12,006 nt of DNA, from assembly GCA_030616165.1 (NCBI GenBank), contig JAUWXV010000107.1:1-12006 (forward strand), given 5' to 3'. The position numbers and the translations under genes are program-made. Below the pieces are notes generated by a model. It ran no database searches, was not told the origin of the DNA, and saw only the letters and a list, made by a program, of their open reading frames with translations. Of this stretch, positions 1 to 7,055 are shown in pieces (position 1 is the first letter of the stretch; the number at the start of each line of letters is the position of its first letter). This DNA comes from a bacterium. Its GTDB lineage: Bacteria > SM23-31 > JAUVVT01.

Positions 1-533
1 CAAATTCTGATACTCTTTGTTGCTTTGGTTGTGGCGTCAGCAAATGAAATTAAATACAGATATGCAATGTGTGTCGGCGAGCGTTTCAACAGTCCCGCAA
101 TAATCTCTCATGCTCAACATGCAAGGATTGATGTTTTTTCATCTTTAGCAGTTGCAGTAGCAGTTATTGGTGCGCGGGCAGGTCTTCATTTTGTTGACCC
201 ATTAATTGCAATTTTGAAATCGTGCATATTGTAAAAGCAAGCACGGAAATGCTGATAAGCAGTATTAAAAGTCTGATGGATGTATCAATATCTGATGAAA
301 AAATTTCTTCTATCAAAAATGTTGTTTCAAAAGTGAATGGAGTCATAGATATAAATTATATAAAAGCGAGACAGATAGGTCGGCATGTATGGATAGACCT
401 TTCTGTTTTCATTGACCCTGACATAACAATATTCGAGGGGAAAAGTATATCGGAAAATGTGAGAAACTATTTAACAAATAAGTTGCAAAATGTTGGAAAT
501 GTTCAGGTCTCTTTTATTGCAAGTAGAACATAA
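1..533 (+). pseudogene. mamM: MamM-like cation diffusion facilitator, 5'-partial and frameshifted
   Basis: Open from the first base of the window, so the N-terminal half lies upstream. It aligns end to end with the next gene (both CDF transporters): an NSPAII stretch, a histidine/aspartate pair four residues apart in the TM5 region (H from 118, D from 130), a DPLIAI segment, then a cytoplasmic domain with the IGRHVWIDL motif. The HxxxD pattern and this motif look closer to MamM than MamB, which is a by-eye judgement. The reading frame breaks: frame 1 stops at 232-234, while the rest of the protein continues in the -1 frame to a stop at 531-533. Adding one T to the TTTT run at 212-215 restores an alignment with the paralogue without gaps at the break. 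The site is not a canonical -1 slippery heptamer, so a mutation or an assembly error is likelier than programmed frameshifting. Role if intact: iron import into magnetosome vesicles as partner of MamB. Confidence 0.75.
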
Positions 534-552
534 TTCTTTAAAAAGATAAAAT

Positions 553-1524
553 ATGAATTTACAGAACAAAACAAATTCACATATTCCTGAAAAGTGTATT
601 AAGTGTGCTCAAAGGGTGCCGTGGGTATGTCTTTTTTCGAATTTTACTTTAGCCGTATTTAAAATGACTATTGGTTACCTTTCCGGCAGCAAGGGTCTTT
701 TTGCAGATGGTGTTCATTCGTTCAGTGATGTAATCGCAACAACGGGTGTTATAATAAGTTTGAAGATTGCCGGAAAACCTGAAGATAAAAAATATCCTTA
801 CGGAAGGGGAAAGGTCGAGTTTATAAGCTGTGTATTTGTTTACGCTGTACTACTTGGTGTTTCAATAATAATACTTCATGGTGCAGTTAAACACATTCTT
901 GCAGCAAAACAAACAGCACCGCATCTGATTTCATTGTTCTCTGCATTTGTATCGGTTATTGCAAATGTTATGCTTTACCGACTGGGGATGTGTGCTGGAA
1001 AACAGTTAAACAGCCCGGCAATAATTGCAAACGCAAATGAAAACAAGGCTGATATGTTCTCTTCGATTGCTGTTATTTTTGGGATTATAGGTTCAAATTT
1101 TGGATATTACTTTTGTGACCCTTTAGCAGCAATAATAGTAGGATTAATAATTTTTAAAACTGCTTCCACGCTCGGCTGGAAAGCTATTGAAGCACTTATA
1201 GATACATCCGTTCCTCCAGAAAAACTTAAAATATTAAGTAAGATTATAAGAAATGTAAAAGGAGTTAATATGGTAAATTACATAAAGACAAGACAGGTCG
1301 GGAATCAGTACTGGCTGGATGTGGAAGTGCAGGTATCACCAGAATTATCGGTGAGGGAAGGTGATGAAATTTCTAAAAATGTTAGAACAGGATTAATGAT
1401 GATTTCGAGACGCATTAAAGATGTTGTTGTAACCCTGTCCTGTGAAAAACCGAGAGTTAAAAAAAGTTTATTTAATAAACCAAAAATAAAATCTTTCTTT
1501 AATCGAGAAGTATTGATTAAATAG
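553..1524 (+). CDS. mamB: MamB-like cation diffusion facilitator (magnetosome iron transporter)
   Basis: A 323-residue CDF protein, full length for the family. It has a CxxC near the N-terminus (C15, C18) as in MamB and MamM, a TM2 segment with H55 and D59 at the metal-site positions, a KYPYGRGKVEF loop after TM2, an NSPAIIANA segment followed by E163 and D167 in TM5, and a C-terminal cytoplasmic domain from about residue 205 with a RQVGNQYWLDVEV strand. MamB of Magnetospirillum shows the same CxxC and NSPAIIANA blocks, which is why I prefer MamB over a generic FieF/CzcD pump. Known role of MamB: iron transport into, and formation of, the magnetosome vesicle with MamM. It starts 19 nt after the MamM-like gene. 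The leader is only A-rich, without a clear Shine-Dalgarno. The C-terminus carries a basic tail of about 25 residues (from about 299) absent from the upstream paralogue. Confidence 0.82.
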   Translation: MNLQNKTNSHIPEKCIKCAQRVPWVCLFSNFTLAVFKMTIGYLSGSKGLFADGVHSFSDVIATTGVIISLKIAGKPEDKKYPYGRGKVEFISCVFVYAVLLGVSIIILHGAVKHILAAKQTAPHLISLFSAFVSVIANVMLYRLGMCAGKQLNSPAIIANANENKADMFSSIAVIFGIIGSNFGYYFCDPLAAIIVGLIIFKTASTLGWKAIEALIDTSVPPEKLKILSKIIRNVKGVNMVNYIKTRQVGNQYWLDVEVQVSPELSVREGDEISKNVRTGLMMISRRIKDVVVTLSCEKPRVKKSLFNKPKIKSFFNREVLIK

Positions 1525-1537
1525 AAGAGAGGTAGTT

Positions 1538-2734
1538 ATGTACAAAAAAATCATTCTAAGTAATAAAGTAAAAACCATTCCTGTCCAGGTTCAAAAAAAT
1601 GAAGTGAAATATAAAATTATTCAGGACCTTATTAATAAGAATAATATAGGTTATAAAGTAAAAACAGTTCCTGTTCAGGTTCAAAATAATGGAATGAAAC
1701 ATAAAATTATTCAGGACCTTATTAATAAGAATAAGATAAGTAATAAAGTAAAAACAGTTCCTGTTCAGGGTAAAAATAATAAAACGAAACAGAAAATTAA
1801 TCCGGACCTTATCAAGAAGAATAAGAAAAGTAATAAAGTAAAAACAGTTCCTGTTCAGGGTAAAAATAATAAAACGAAACAGAAAATTAGTCAGGAATTT
1901 ATAAATAATAATAAGATAGGAGGATGTGAAATGAAGTTATGTATAATTAAAAATTGCAGGGAAGAAGCCTATAAAGAGAATTTCTGTGCCAAGCACTACG
2001 TGGAGATTATGAAAAAAAGTGTTCAAGAATTGAATAAGGAAAATCTCTCTGTCGAAAGTTCCAATAAAGGGAATAATGGAAATGGTTTATACGGGTTAGA
2101 TGGTGCAAGTACAAAGGTACAGTTTTTTGTGCATTCACTTCTTGTTTATGTCGGAAAGTTCACAGATATTGGGATTTCTGCTTTTGATAATTTGTTTAAT
2201 CTCGGCAGGAGTGAAGTTGCGGACATTTACAGACAAATAGGCACTAAGTACATTAGCAAGGAGAAATATAAAAAGGCAATCCCGATTCTGAAGAAAGTTG
2301 TTGCTTTAAATCCGGGTGATTCTGAGTCAATTTACAATCTTGGGTCTGCTTATTTAACTGAGGGCTCGTTAGATAAGGCGATGGATTGTTATAAAAAAGC
2401 AATCCAACTTAATCCTGATAATCAGAATTATTATTATGAAATCAGTATTGCTTATGAGCAGAAGAAACTTATAGATGAGGCAATTGATTCTTTAAAGAAA
2501 GCAGTTAAGATTGACTCTGGTAATCCAGAGGTTCATTATCGGCTCGGTATTGTTTATGATAATAAAAAAGCATTTGAAAATGCGGTCTCTTCTTACAAGA
2601 AAGCTATTGAACTTAATCCAAGACAATCAAATTATTATCACAGTCTTGGATTTGCCTATGAGAGTTTGAACTTACGTAAGGAAGCAGTCGATTGTTTTAA
2701 AAAAGCTATTGCCCTTGAACAGTCAGTCGTATAA
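1538..2734 (+). CDS. mamA: MamA-like TPR protein with N-terminal 30-residue repeats and a Cys/His cluster
   Basis: From the first ATG the product is 398 residues. Residues 9-128 are four 30-residue, lysine/asparagine-rich repeats with core KVKTVPVQ; residues 135-153 hold a C-x4-C-x9-C-x2-H cluster that could bind a metal; residues 155-228 are a linker; about 229-398 are five tetratricopeptide repeats (e.g. the YxxLGxAY and KKAIxLNP signatures). MamA of known magnetotactic bacteria is about 217 residues of five TPRs and forms a protein coat on the magnetosome surface, so the TPR part matches well and the N-terminal half is extra. Position between mamB-like and mamQ-like genes supports the name. 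Two starts are credible: 1538 (GAGAGG at 1527-1532) gives the long form; in-frame ATG 1931 (AGGAGG at 1918-1923, 7-nt spacing) gives 267 residues starting just before the Cys/His cluster. Both may be used. No signal peptide or membrane segment is seen. Confidence 0.75.
   Translation: MYKKIILSNKVKTIPVQVQKNEVKYKIIQDLINKNNIGYKVKTVPVQVQNNGMKHKIIQDLINKNKISNKVKTVPVQGKNNKTKQKINPDLIKKNKKSNKVKTVPVQGKNNKTKQKISQEFINNNKIGGCEMKLCIIKNCREEAYKENFCAKHYVEIMKKSVQELNKENLSVESSNKGNNGNGLYGLDGASTKVQFFVHSLLVYVGKFTDIGISAFDNLFNLGRSEVADIYRQIGTKYISKEKYKKAIPILKKVVALNPGDSESIYNLGSAYLTEGSLDKAMDCYKKAIQLNPDNQNYYYEISIAYEQKKLIDEAIDSLKKAVKIDSGNPEVHYRLGIVYDNKKAFENAVSSYKKAIELNPRQSNYYHSLGFAYESLNLRKEAVDCFKKAIALEQSVV
1562..1921 (+). 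repeat. Four tandem 90-bp in-frame repeats
   Basis: Units at 1562-1651, 1652-1741, 1742-1831 and 1832-1921, all exactly 90 bp and encoding 30 residues each with consensus NKVKTVPVQ at the front and DLINKNKI at the back. Units 3 and 4 share about 62 identical bases in a row, so they duplicated recently; units 1 and 2 are more diverged, with synonymous or conservative changes (ACC/ACA, GTC/GTT, I/V), as expected if the repeat is translated and kept under selection. The array is very basic (many Lys) and lacks acidic runs. Confidence 0.95.
1918..1933 (+). promoter_or_regulatory. Strong internal ribosome binding site and alternative mamA start
   Basis: AGGAGG at 1918-1923, 7-nt spacer, then ATG at 1931-1933 in frame with the long ORF. 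It is the best Shine-Dalgarno in the magnetosome block and sits exactly at the end of the repeat array. Translation here yields a 267-residue Cys/His-plus-TPR protein without the repeats. Confidence 0.7.
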
Positions 2735-2865
2735 TATCACAATCATACTTTTGTGAAAGGGATTTCCTTATTTAAGGTAAATTAATAAGAGAGTTTAATT
2801 GGAGAAATCTCCTGATTAAACAATATTTAAGTTTTTATTTTTAAATTATAAAGATAGGGATAATA
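2735..2865 (+). other. 131-bp gap with two inverted repeats, possible operator or attenuator
   Basis: The longest intergenic gap within the operon. It holds TCACAA (2737-2742) and TTGTGA (2751-2756) as an inverted repeat with an 8-bp spacer, starting 3 bp after the mamA stop, and a second dyad at 2796-2818 whose core is GGAG-AAAT-CTCC with flanking TAAT/ATTA, followed by AT-rich DNA. Either could be a weak terminator, an operator or an mRNA processing site. I found no convincing -35/-10 pair here. An AGGG at 2856-2859 may serve as the ribosome binding site of the next gene. Confidence 0.4.
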
Positions 2866-3567
2866 ATGAATGATAGTGTTGGCACATCAATTGTTAAAAA
2901 ATTATATAAAGAAATTTATAAAACAAATAAGAATAATACGCATCGTCGTAGAATTAATACAAGAGATATAATTGTTACAGGAATGATTGTTATTGTCGTG
3001 TTGTTTTTTGCTTATGGCGGTATCTATTATTATAATGTATTTATTAACCTGAGATATGATATAGATGCAAACTTGGCTCAGATTGATACCCAGCTTCAAA
3101 AAAGGAAAAATTTGATTATCAATCTTGGGAAGACCGTAATTGATTATGCTGAGCATGAAAGAGAAATATTTACCTACCTTGCAGAATTAAGAGCAGCGTT
3201 TAATGGTAAAAATACTGAAGAAATCTTAAAATCTGACAATAATGTGGTAACTAATGAAGCGGACTTGGCTCTCAAAAACGAAGATGAAATAAATTGGGAA
3301 GATACACTATCAAAACTGATGGCAATTGCTGAGAGATATCCTGATTTGAGATTGAGTGAAAATTTTCAGAGCTATATGAGTGCAATCTTGGAATTTGAAA
3401 ATAAAATTGCAGAATTAAGAATGATATATAATGATTCTGTTAATGAATATTCAACTATCAGAGACCAATTCCCAGGGTACGTTTTTGCAACAATATTCAG
3501 GTCCCAAAAATACGAATTCTTTAAAGTTAACCAGGATGAAAATAATTTTGTTGAGGTCGAATATTAA
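2866..3567 (+). CDS. mamQ: MamQ-like LemA-family membrane protein
   Basis: A 233-residue protein with a cytoplasmic basic N-terminus, one membrane helix at about 35-55, and then the LemA signature: YYYN at 54-57, LR at 62-63, an AQIDTQLQKRKNLI stretch at 71-84, and TVIDYAEHE at 90-98. The rest is helical and should form the antiparallel helix bundle typical of LemA. The C-terminus ends in a conserved-looking FPGYVFATIFRSQKYEFF stretch before an acidic tail. MamQ is the LemA-like protein of magnetosome islands and is needed for magnetosome membrane formation in Magnetospirillum; its biochemical role is not known. A general LemA protein is the alternative, but the neighbours favour MamQ. It lies 12 nt before the PDZ-permease gene. 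Confidence 0.8.
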   Translation: MNDSVGTSIVKKLYKEIYKTNKNNTHRRRINTRDIIVTGMIVIVVLFFAYGGIYYYNVFINLRYDIDANLAQIDTQLQKRKNLIINLGKTVIDYAEHEREIFTYLAELRAAFNGKNTEEILKSDNNVVTNEADLALKNEDEINWEDTLSKLMAIAERYPDLRLSENFQSYMSAILEFENKIAELRMIYNDSVNEYSTIRDQFPGYVFATIFRSQKYEFFKVNQDENNFVEVEY

Positions 3568-3579
3568 TATTAAGAAATA

Positions 3580-5460
3580 ATGTTTGAATATTATAAAATT
3601 GTAAATTTCTTTAAAAAAAAGATTTTAACTTTTAAAGATACGGCAAGTGTTTTAAAAGATGATGAAAATTCTATTCAACGCTCGTTAATTTACTTAATAT
3701 TTATTTCTATAATACTTGCAATCTGCATTTTTGCAATGTTTTATAATTCAGAATCGGAACACGGAAATAAAGACCTTGCATGGTTTGGAGCTCTTGCGGC
3801 TTCGGTTGATAATGTTTCAATAGTCAACTCTAATCGTCAGGCTGAAAAAGGTGCATTAATAACTTCAATAACTCCGAATTCTCCTGCTCAAAAATCTGGC
3901 TTGATGGTTGGGGATATTATAGTTAATGTTGCCGGGGAAAAAATTAAAGATGCAGGCTCCTTAAAAAAGGAAATTATGGATAAAAAACCTAATGATAGAT
4001 TTAATATGACAGTTATCAGAAATGATCGTTGGGAGGTTTTATCAGTAAGGTATGGGAATTATAATCCAAACCTTCAAGCAGGTAATCTTTATGTGCGTGG
4101 GAATTACACAAGAGTGATTGATAATAAGAATATTGCTGTAGTTATAATAATTTTTATTATAGTTTTTTTAGCAATATTTCTTAATTTGACTGACAGGGCA
4201 GTTATAGTCGGGGCTGGTGCGCTTGCTGCTATTATTGTGGGTACTTTTCTTGGATTTTATAATCAGAGTGAAGCGTTTTCTTCAATAAATCTCAGTACAC
4301 TCTCACTACTTTTGGGGATGGGATTAATTTCACTTGTTCTTCAGGAAGCAGGTTTGTTTGATTACCTTGCAAAGCGCCTTATAATTGCTACAGAAGGTGA
4401 TGGATGGAAATTGATGCTCTTTTTTTGTTTGATAACTTATGTTTTTTCATGTTTTGTGAACAACCTCACAACAATTCTGATAATCGCCCCGATTACGCTG
4501 AACCTTGCGAATGGATTAAAACTTGACCCAAAACCATTTATAATAAGTGAAATAATTTCTTCAAATATCGGTGGTGCAAGTTCAATGATTGGTGATTTTC
4601 CAAATATGCTGATTTCTTCAGAGACCGGCCTTCTCTTTCATGATTTTATATTTTATATGATGCCTGTATGTCTAATTCTGTTATTTGTTTTATTGGTTTA
4701 CATTAAAGCAGCAAAAGGAAGCTTTTTTGCTCAAAGAAGTAACCGTTTGAACCATCCGGAAGTAACTGAATTATTTGAAAGAATTAATTCTGAAATTCCC
4801 AAAGCTATAAAAAATAAAACTGCCGTAATCAGGGGACTAATTTTATTGGGAATTGTTATTATAGCATTTATTTTATCAGATAAATTAGGACTGCCGCCTG
4901 CGGTTATTGCTTTAACAGGTGGATTTACTATACTATTAATAAGTGGTGTTGATGCAACATCGGTTATAAAAAAATTTGGATTTAAAGATATAATATTCTT
5001 TTCAGGGATGTTTGTTCTTGTCGGCAGTGTAGATGCATCTGGTTTTCTTGATTATTTATCTGGAATATTAACTGGATTATCAGGGGATAATATACTTGTT
5101 CAGTGTATAATATTGATGTGGCTGGCTGGGATATTGACATCATTTTTAAATGCTGGTCCTGCAACGATGCTGTTTATTCCTGTGGTATTTAATTTCGAGA
5201 TGATTTCCCCGCATAATATATATTGGTGGTCTTTATCACTTGGGGTTCTCGCCGGGTCTTCGTCAATGATAACAGGTGCAACTGCCGGCCAGGTTGCTTC
5301 AACAGTAATAGAAGATTATTTAATAGCAAATAAAAAAAATACGCAATTGAAATTATCCGATTTTCTGACCTTCAAAGAATATGCTGAAATCGGGATACCA
5401 ATTATGATTATATTTCTTTTAATCTCAAGTGCTTATATCACATTTTTATATTTTATTTAA
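3580..5460 (+). CDS. PDZ domain fused to ArsB/CitT-type permease (MamN-like)
   Basis: A 626-residue protein with three parts. Residues 1-34 are a basic cytoplasmic start; 35-55 a membrane helix; about 67-157 a PDZ domain (GALITSITPNSPAQKSGL at 91-108, then GDIIVNVAGEKI at 111-122) that would face the periplasm or vesicle lumen; about 182-626 a multi-helix permease of ArsB/NhaD/SLC13 type. Family marks are FVNNLT at 292-297, SNIGGASSMIGDFPN at 328-342 and the pseudo-repeat LNAGPATM at 523-530. The permease part, about 445 residues, fits MamN (437 in Magnetospirillum), a predicted ion antiporter of magnetosomes. PDZ domains in magnetosome islands normally belong to MamE, MamP or related proteins; this one has neither the trypsin-like domain nor CxxCH magnetochrome motifs. 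The fusion is intact within one frame, so it is not a sequencing joint between two ORFs. No strong ribosome binding site; coupling to the upstream gene (12 nt) is likely. Confidence 0.75.
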   Translation: MFEYYKIVNFFKKKILTFKDTASVLKDDENSIQRSLIYLIFISIILAICIFAMFYNSESEHGNKDLAWFGALAASVDNVSIVNSNRQAEKGALITSITPNSPAQKSGLMVGDIIVNVAGEKIKDAGSLKKEIMDKKPNDRFNMTVIRNDRWEVLSVRYGNYNPNLQAGNLYVRGNYTRVIDNKNIAVVIIIFIIVFLAIFLNLTDRAVIVGAGALAAIIVGTFLGFYNQSEAFSSINLSTLSLLLGMGLISLVLQEAGLFDYLAKRLIIATEGDGWKLMLFFCLITYVFSCFVNNLTTILIIAPITLNLANGLKLDPKPFIISEIISSNIGGASSMIGDFPNMLISSETGLLFHDFIFYMMPVCLILLFVLLVYIKAAKGSFFAQRSNRLNHPEVTELFERINSEIPKAIKNKTAVIRGLILLGIVIIAFILSDKLGLPPAVIALTGGFTILLISGVDATSVIKKFGFKDIIFFSGMFVLVGSVDASGFLDYLSGILTGLSGDNILVQCIILMWLAGILTSFLNAGPATMLFIPVVFNFEMISPHNIYWWSLSLGVLAGSSSMITGATAGQVASTVIEDYLIANKKNTQLKLSDFLTFKEYAEIGIPIMIIFLLISSAYITFLYFI

Positions 5461-5465
5461 GTCTT

Positions 5466-6413
5466 ATGAATATTGGAAAACAAGTCGTTATAAAAAAGAG
5501 ATGGGTTGAATTAGGTTCTGCAATATTTATTGCAGTGATAGTATTATTAGCTCTTTTCAGCGGGCAGAGGGATACATTTGAATCGGCAAAATTTTATAAT
5601 CACTTTGATGATGTTATTATTGGAGACATTACATTTTCTGATATTTTGTTTTTAATTATACTTGGTTTTATCTCGGGTGTAGTTGGTGGAATGCTTGGCA
5701 TGGGCGGAGGTGTGTTGAAAGTTTCTAATCTTCACCTTTTATTCGGATATGAAATGGTTTTTGCAAGAGCGGTTTCACTATTAAGCTACGTGGTTATATC
5801 CATATCTGCTTTTTTCCGTTATAGGAGATATAATTTAATACTCTGGAATGTGGTAAAAATGCTTATCCCATCAGCAATTCTGGGAGCATTAATCGGTGTA
5901 ATACTTGGTAATTATGTTAACGAAAGACTGATTGAGGTTTTTCTTGGTCTTTATGCACTCTTTACAGGCATTATTGTATTAAACCAGATATGGACTGAAC
6001 CATTTGAAAAAGAAATCGAATCACTCCCAAAAGAGGCAACAAATGAAACTGCAGTATCCGGTATTGGAATTGGGATGGGGTTTATAAGCAGTATAATAGG
6101 TATAAGTGGTGGTGTTTTATCTACACCGCTCCAGCAGTTAATATTAAAGTTACCGTTGAAAAATTCTATTGCAAATTCTGTTACCACTGCCATTTTTTGT
6201 TCATTTACTGCATCAGTATTAATTATCTGGACAGGTTTACATAGTGGATATTTTTCTTTTAGTAATGTTTTGCTGACAACATTATGCTTGACACCCGGAA
6301 ATATTATGGGAGGGCAGGCTGGAAGTTATCTGACGAAAAGGTTATCCGTAAATTATGTAAGGATTACGTTTGCAATTATGGCTTTTATAATAGGCTTTAA
6401 AATTATTATTTGA
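5466..6413 (+). CDS. TauE/SafE-family permease (MamO C-terminal-like)
   Basis: 315 residues with an N-terminal helix (about 16-32), a polar stretch, and about eight further membrane helices. The two TauE/SafE half-repeat signatures are visible: GGMLGMGGGVLKV at about 74-86 and a GISGGVLSTP block at about 213-222. In Magnetospirillum this permease fold is the C-terminal half of MamO, behind a degenerate protease domain; here it stands alone. It starts 5 nt after the PDZ-permease stop, so translation is probably coupled. The transported substrate is unknown; TauE/SafE proteins elsewhere export sulfite or organosulfonates. Sure of the family, less sure of the magnetosome equivalence. Confidence 0.72.
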   Translation: MNIGKQVVIKKRWVELGSAIFIAVIVLLALFSGQRDTFESAKFYNHFDDVIIGDITFSDILFLIILGFISGVVGGMLGMGGGVLKVSNLHLLFGYEMVFARAVSLLSYVVISISAFFRYRRYNLILWNVVKMLIPSAILGALIGVILGNYVNERLIEVFLGLYALFTGIIVLNQIWTEPFEKEIESLPKEATNETAVSGIGIGMGFISSIIGISGGVLSTPLQQLILKLPLKNSIANSVTTAIFCSFTASVLIIWTGLHSGYFSFSNVLLTTLCLTPGNIMGGQAGSYLTKRLSVNYVRITFAIMAFIIGFKIII

Positions 6414-6443
6414 TATTTCATATTATTAATAAATAACATACTT

Positions 6444-6680
6444 TTGGTTAATAAAATGTTAATTTCAATATTTGCATTAATTGGATTGTTTTTCGTAATA
6501 ATTAAAGTTTATGATAAAGGAAGGAAGGATGGTATTATGGAGGCAGTCAAATATTTTACCAGAGAAATGAAAAAAAGAGAGATTAATGCAGAAGTTATTA
6601 TTGATGGTAAAGATATTGATGAATTAGAGAAATCTAAAAAATTATTTAAGATTCCATTTTTAAGACGGGAGAAAAAATGA
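6444..6680 (+). CDS. Small single-pass membrane protein, unknown
   Basis: Two starts are possible: TTG 6444 (78 residues) or ATG 6456 (74 residues), the latter preferred because the protein then begins at its membrane helix (MLISIFALIGLFFVIIKVY). Neither has a clear Shine-Dalgarno. After the helix comes a charged cytoplasmic domain with DGKDIDELEK and a basic end (FLRREKK). MamI (about 70 residues) and MamL are small magnetosome membrane proteins, but both have two helices, so I do not assign either. Its stop overlaps the next start by 4 nt (ATGA), so the two are almost certainly co-translated. Confidence 0.6.
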   Translation: MVNKMLISIFALIGLFFVIIKVYDKGRKDGIMEAVKYFTREMKKREINAEVIIDGKDIDELEKSKKLFKIPFLRREKK

Positions 6681-7006
6681 TGGAAAAAAAATCTAAAAAA
6701 AGAAACAAAGATAATTCAGATTTTACAAAAAAAACTCAACAAAAAAGGACAGGAGCAAAAGAAGAATACGAAAATAAATATGATTTCATTGAAGATATTG
6801 AGGATAAAATACGGAATGGAATTAAAAGATTACACAAAATTAATCTGAAGAAGCTGGACGTGGGTGGACTTTTTGTAAAGAGCGAACAGTTGCGCAGGAC
6901 TATAAGTGTGATTGACAGACGTGCTTCAAGTTGTGCAAATGACATTTCTTCAAAAGTAGTTGATTTCATTAATAAATCTATCAAAAATTATAAGAAAAAA
7001 AGATAA
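6677..7006 (+). CDS. Small basic soluble protein, unknown
   Basis: 109 residues from ATG 6677, or 108 from the adjacent ATG 6680; GGGAG at 6667-6671 serves either. No membrane helix or signal peptide. The first 30 residues are Lys/Gln-rich and probably disordered; residues 33-109 look helical with alternating charges and could form a coiled coil; the end is again basic (NYKKKR). It overlaps the preceding membrane-protein gene by 4 nt and ends 49 nt before feoB. I recognise no family. The pairing suggests a membrane anchor plus a soluble partner acting with the magnetosome or iron-uptake genes, which is inference from context only. Confidence 0.6.
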   Translation: MMEKKSKKRNKDNSDFTKKTQQKRTGAKEEYENKYDFIEDIEDKIRNGIKRLHKINLKKLDVGGLFVKSEQLRRTISVIDRRASSCANDISSKVVDFINKSIKNYKKKR

Positions 7007-7055
7007 ATAGCGATATTCTTAAATCTAAGTTTAAGACCTTTATGAAGAGAGAAAT

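Noticed and set aside
205-234. Programmed -1 frameshift in the mamM-like gene
   Set aside because: A ATT TTG is not a slippery X XXY YYZ heptamer, and no downstream stem-loop was evident.
1562-1921. CRISPR-like array
   Set aside because: The 90-bp units are contiguous without spacers and keep a reading frame, so they are coding tandem repeats.
6444-6680. MamI or MamL
   Set aside because: Only one membrane helix is visible and the charged C-terminal domain does not match either protein.
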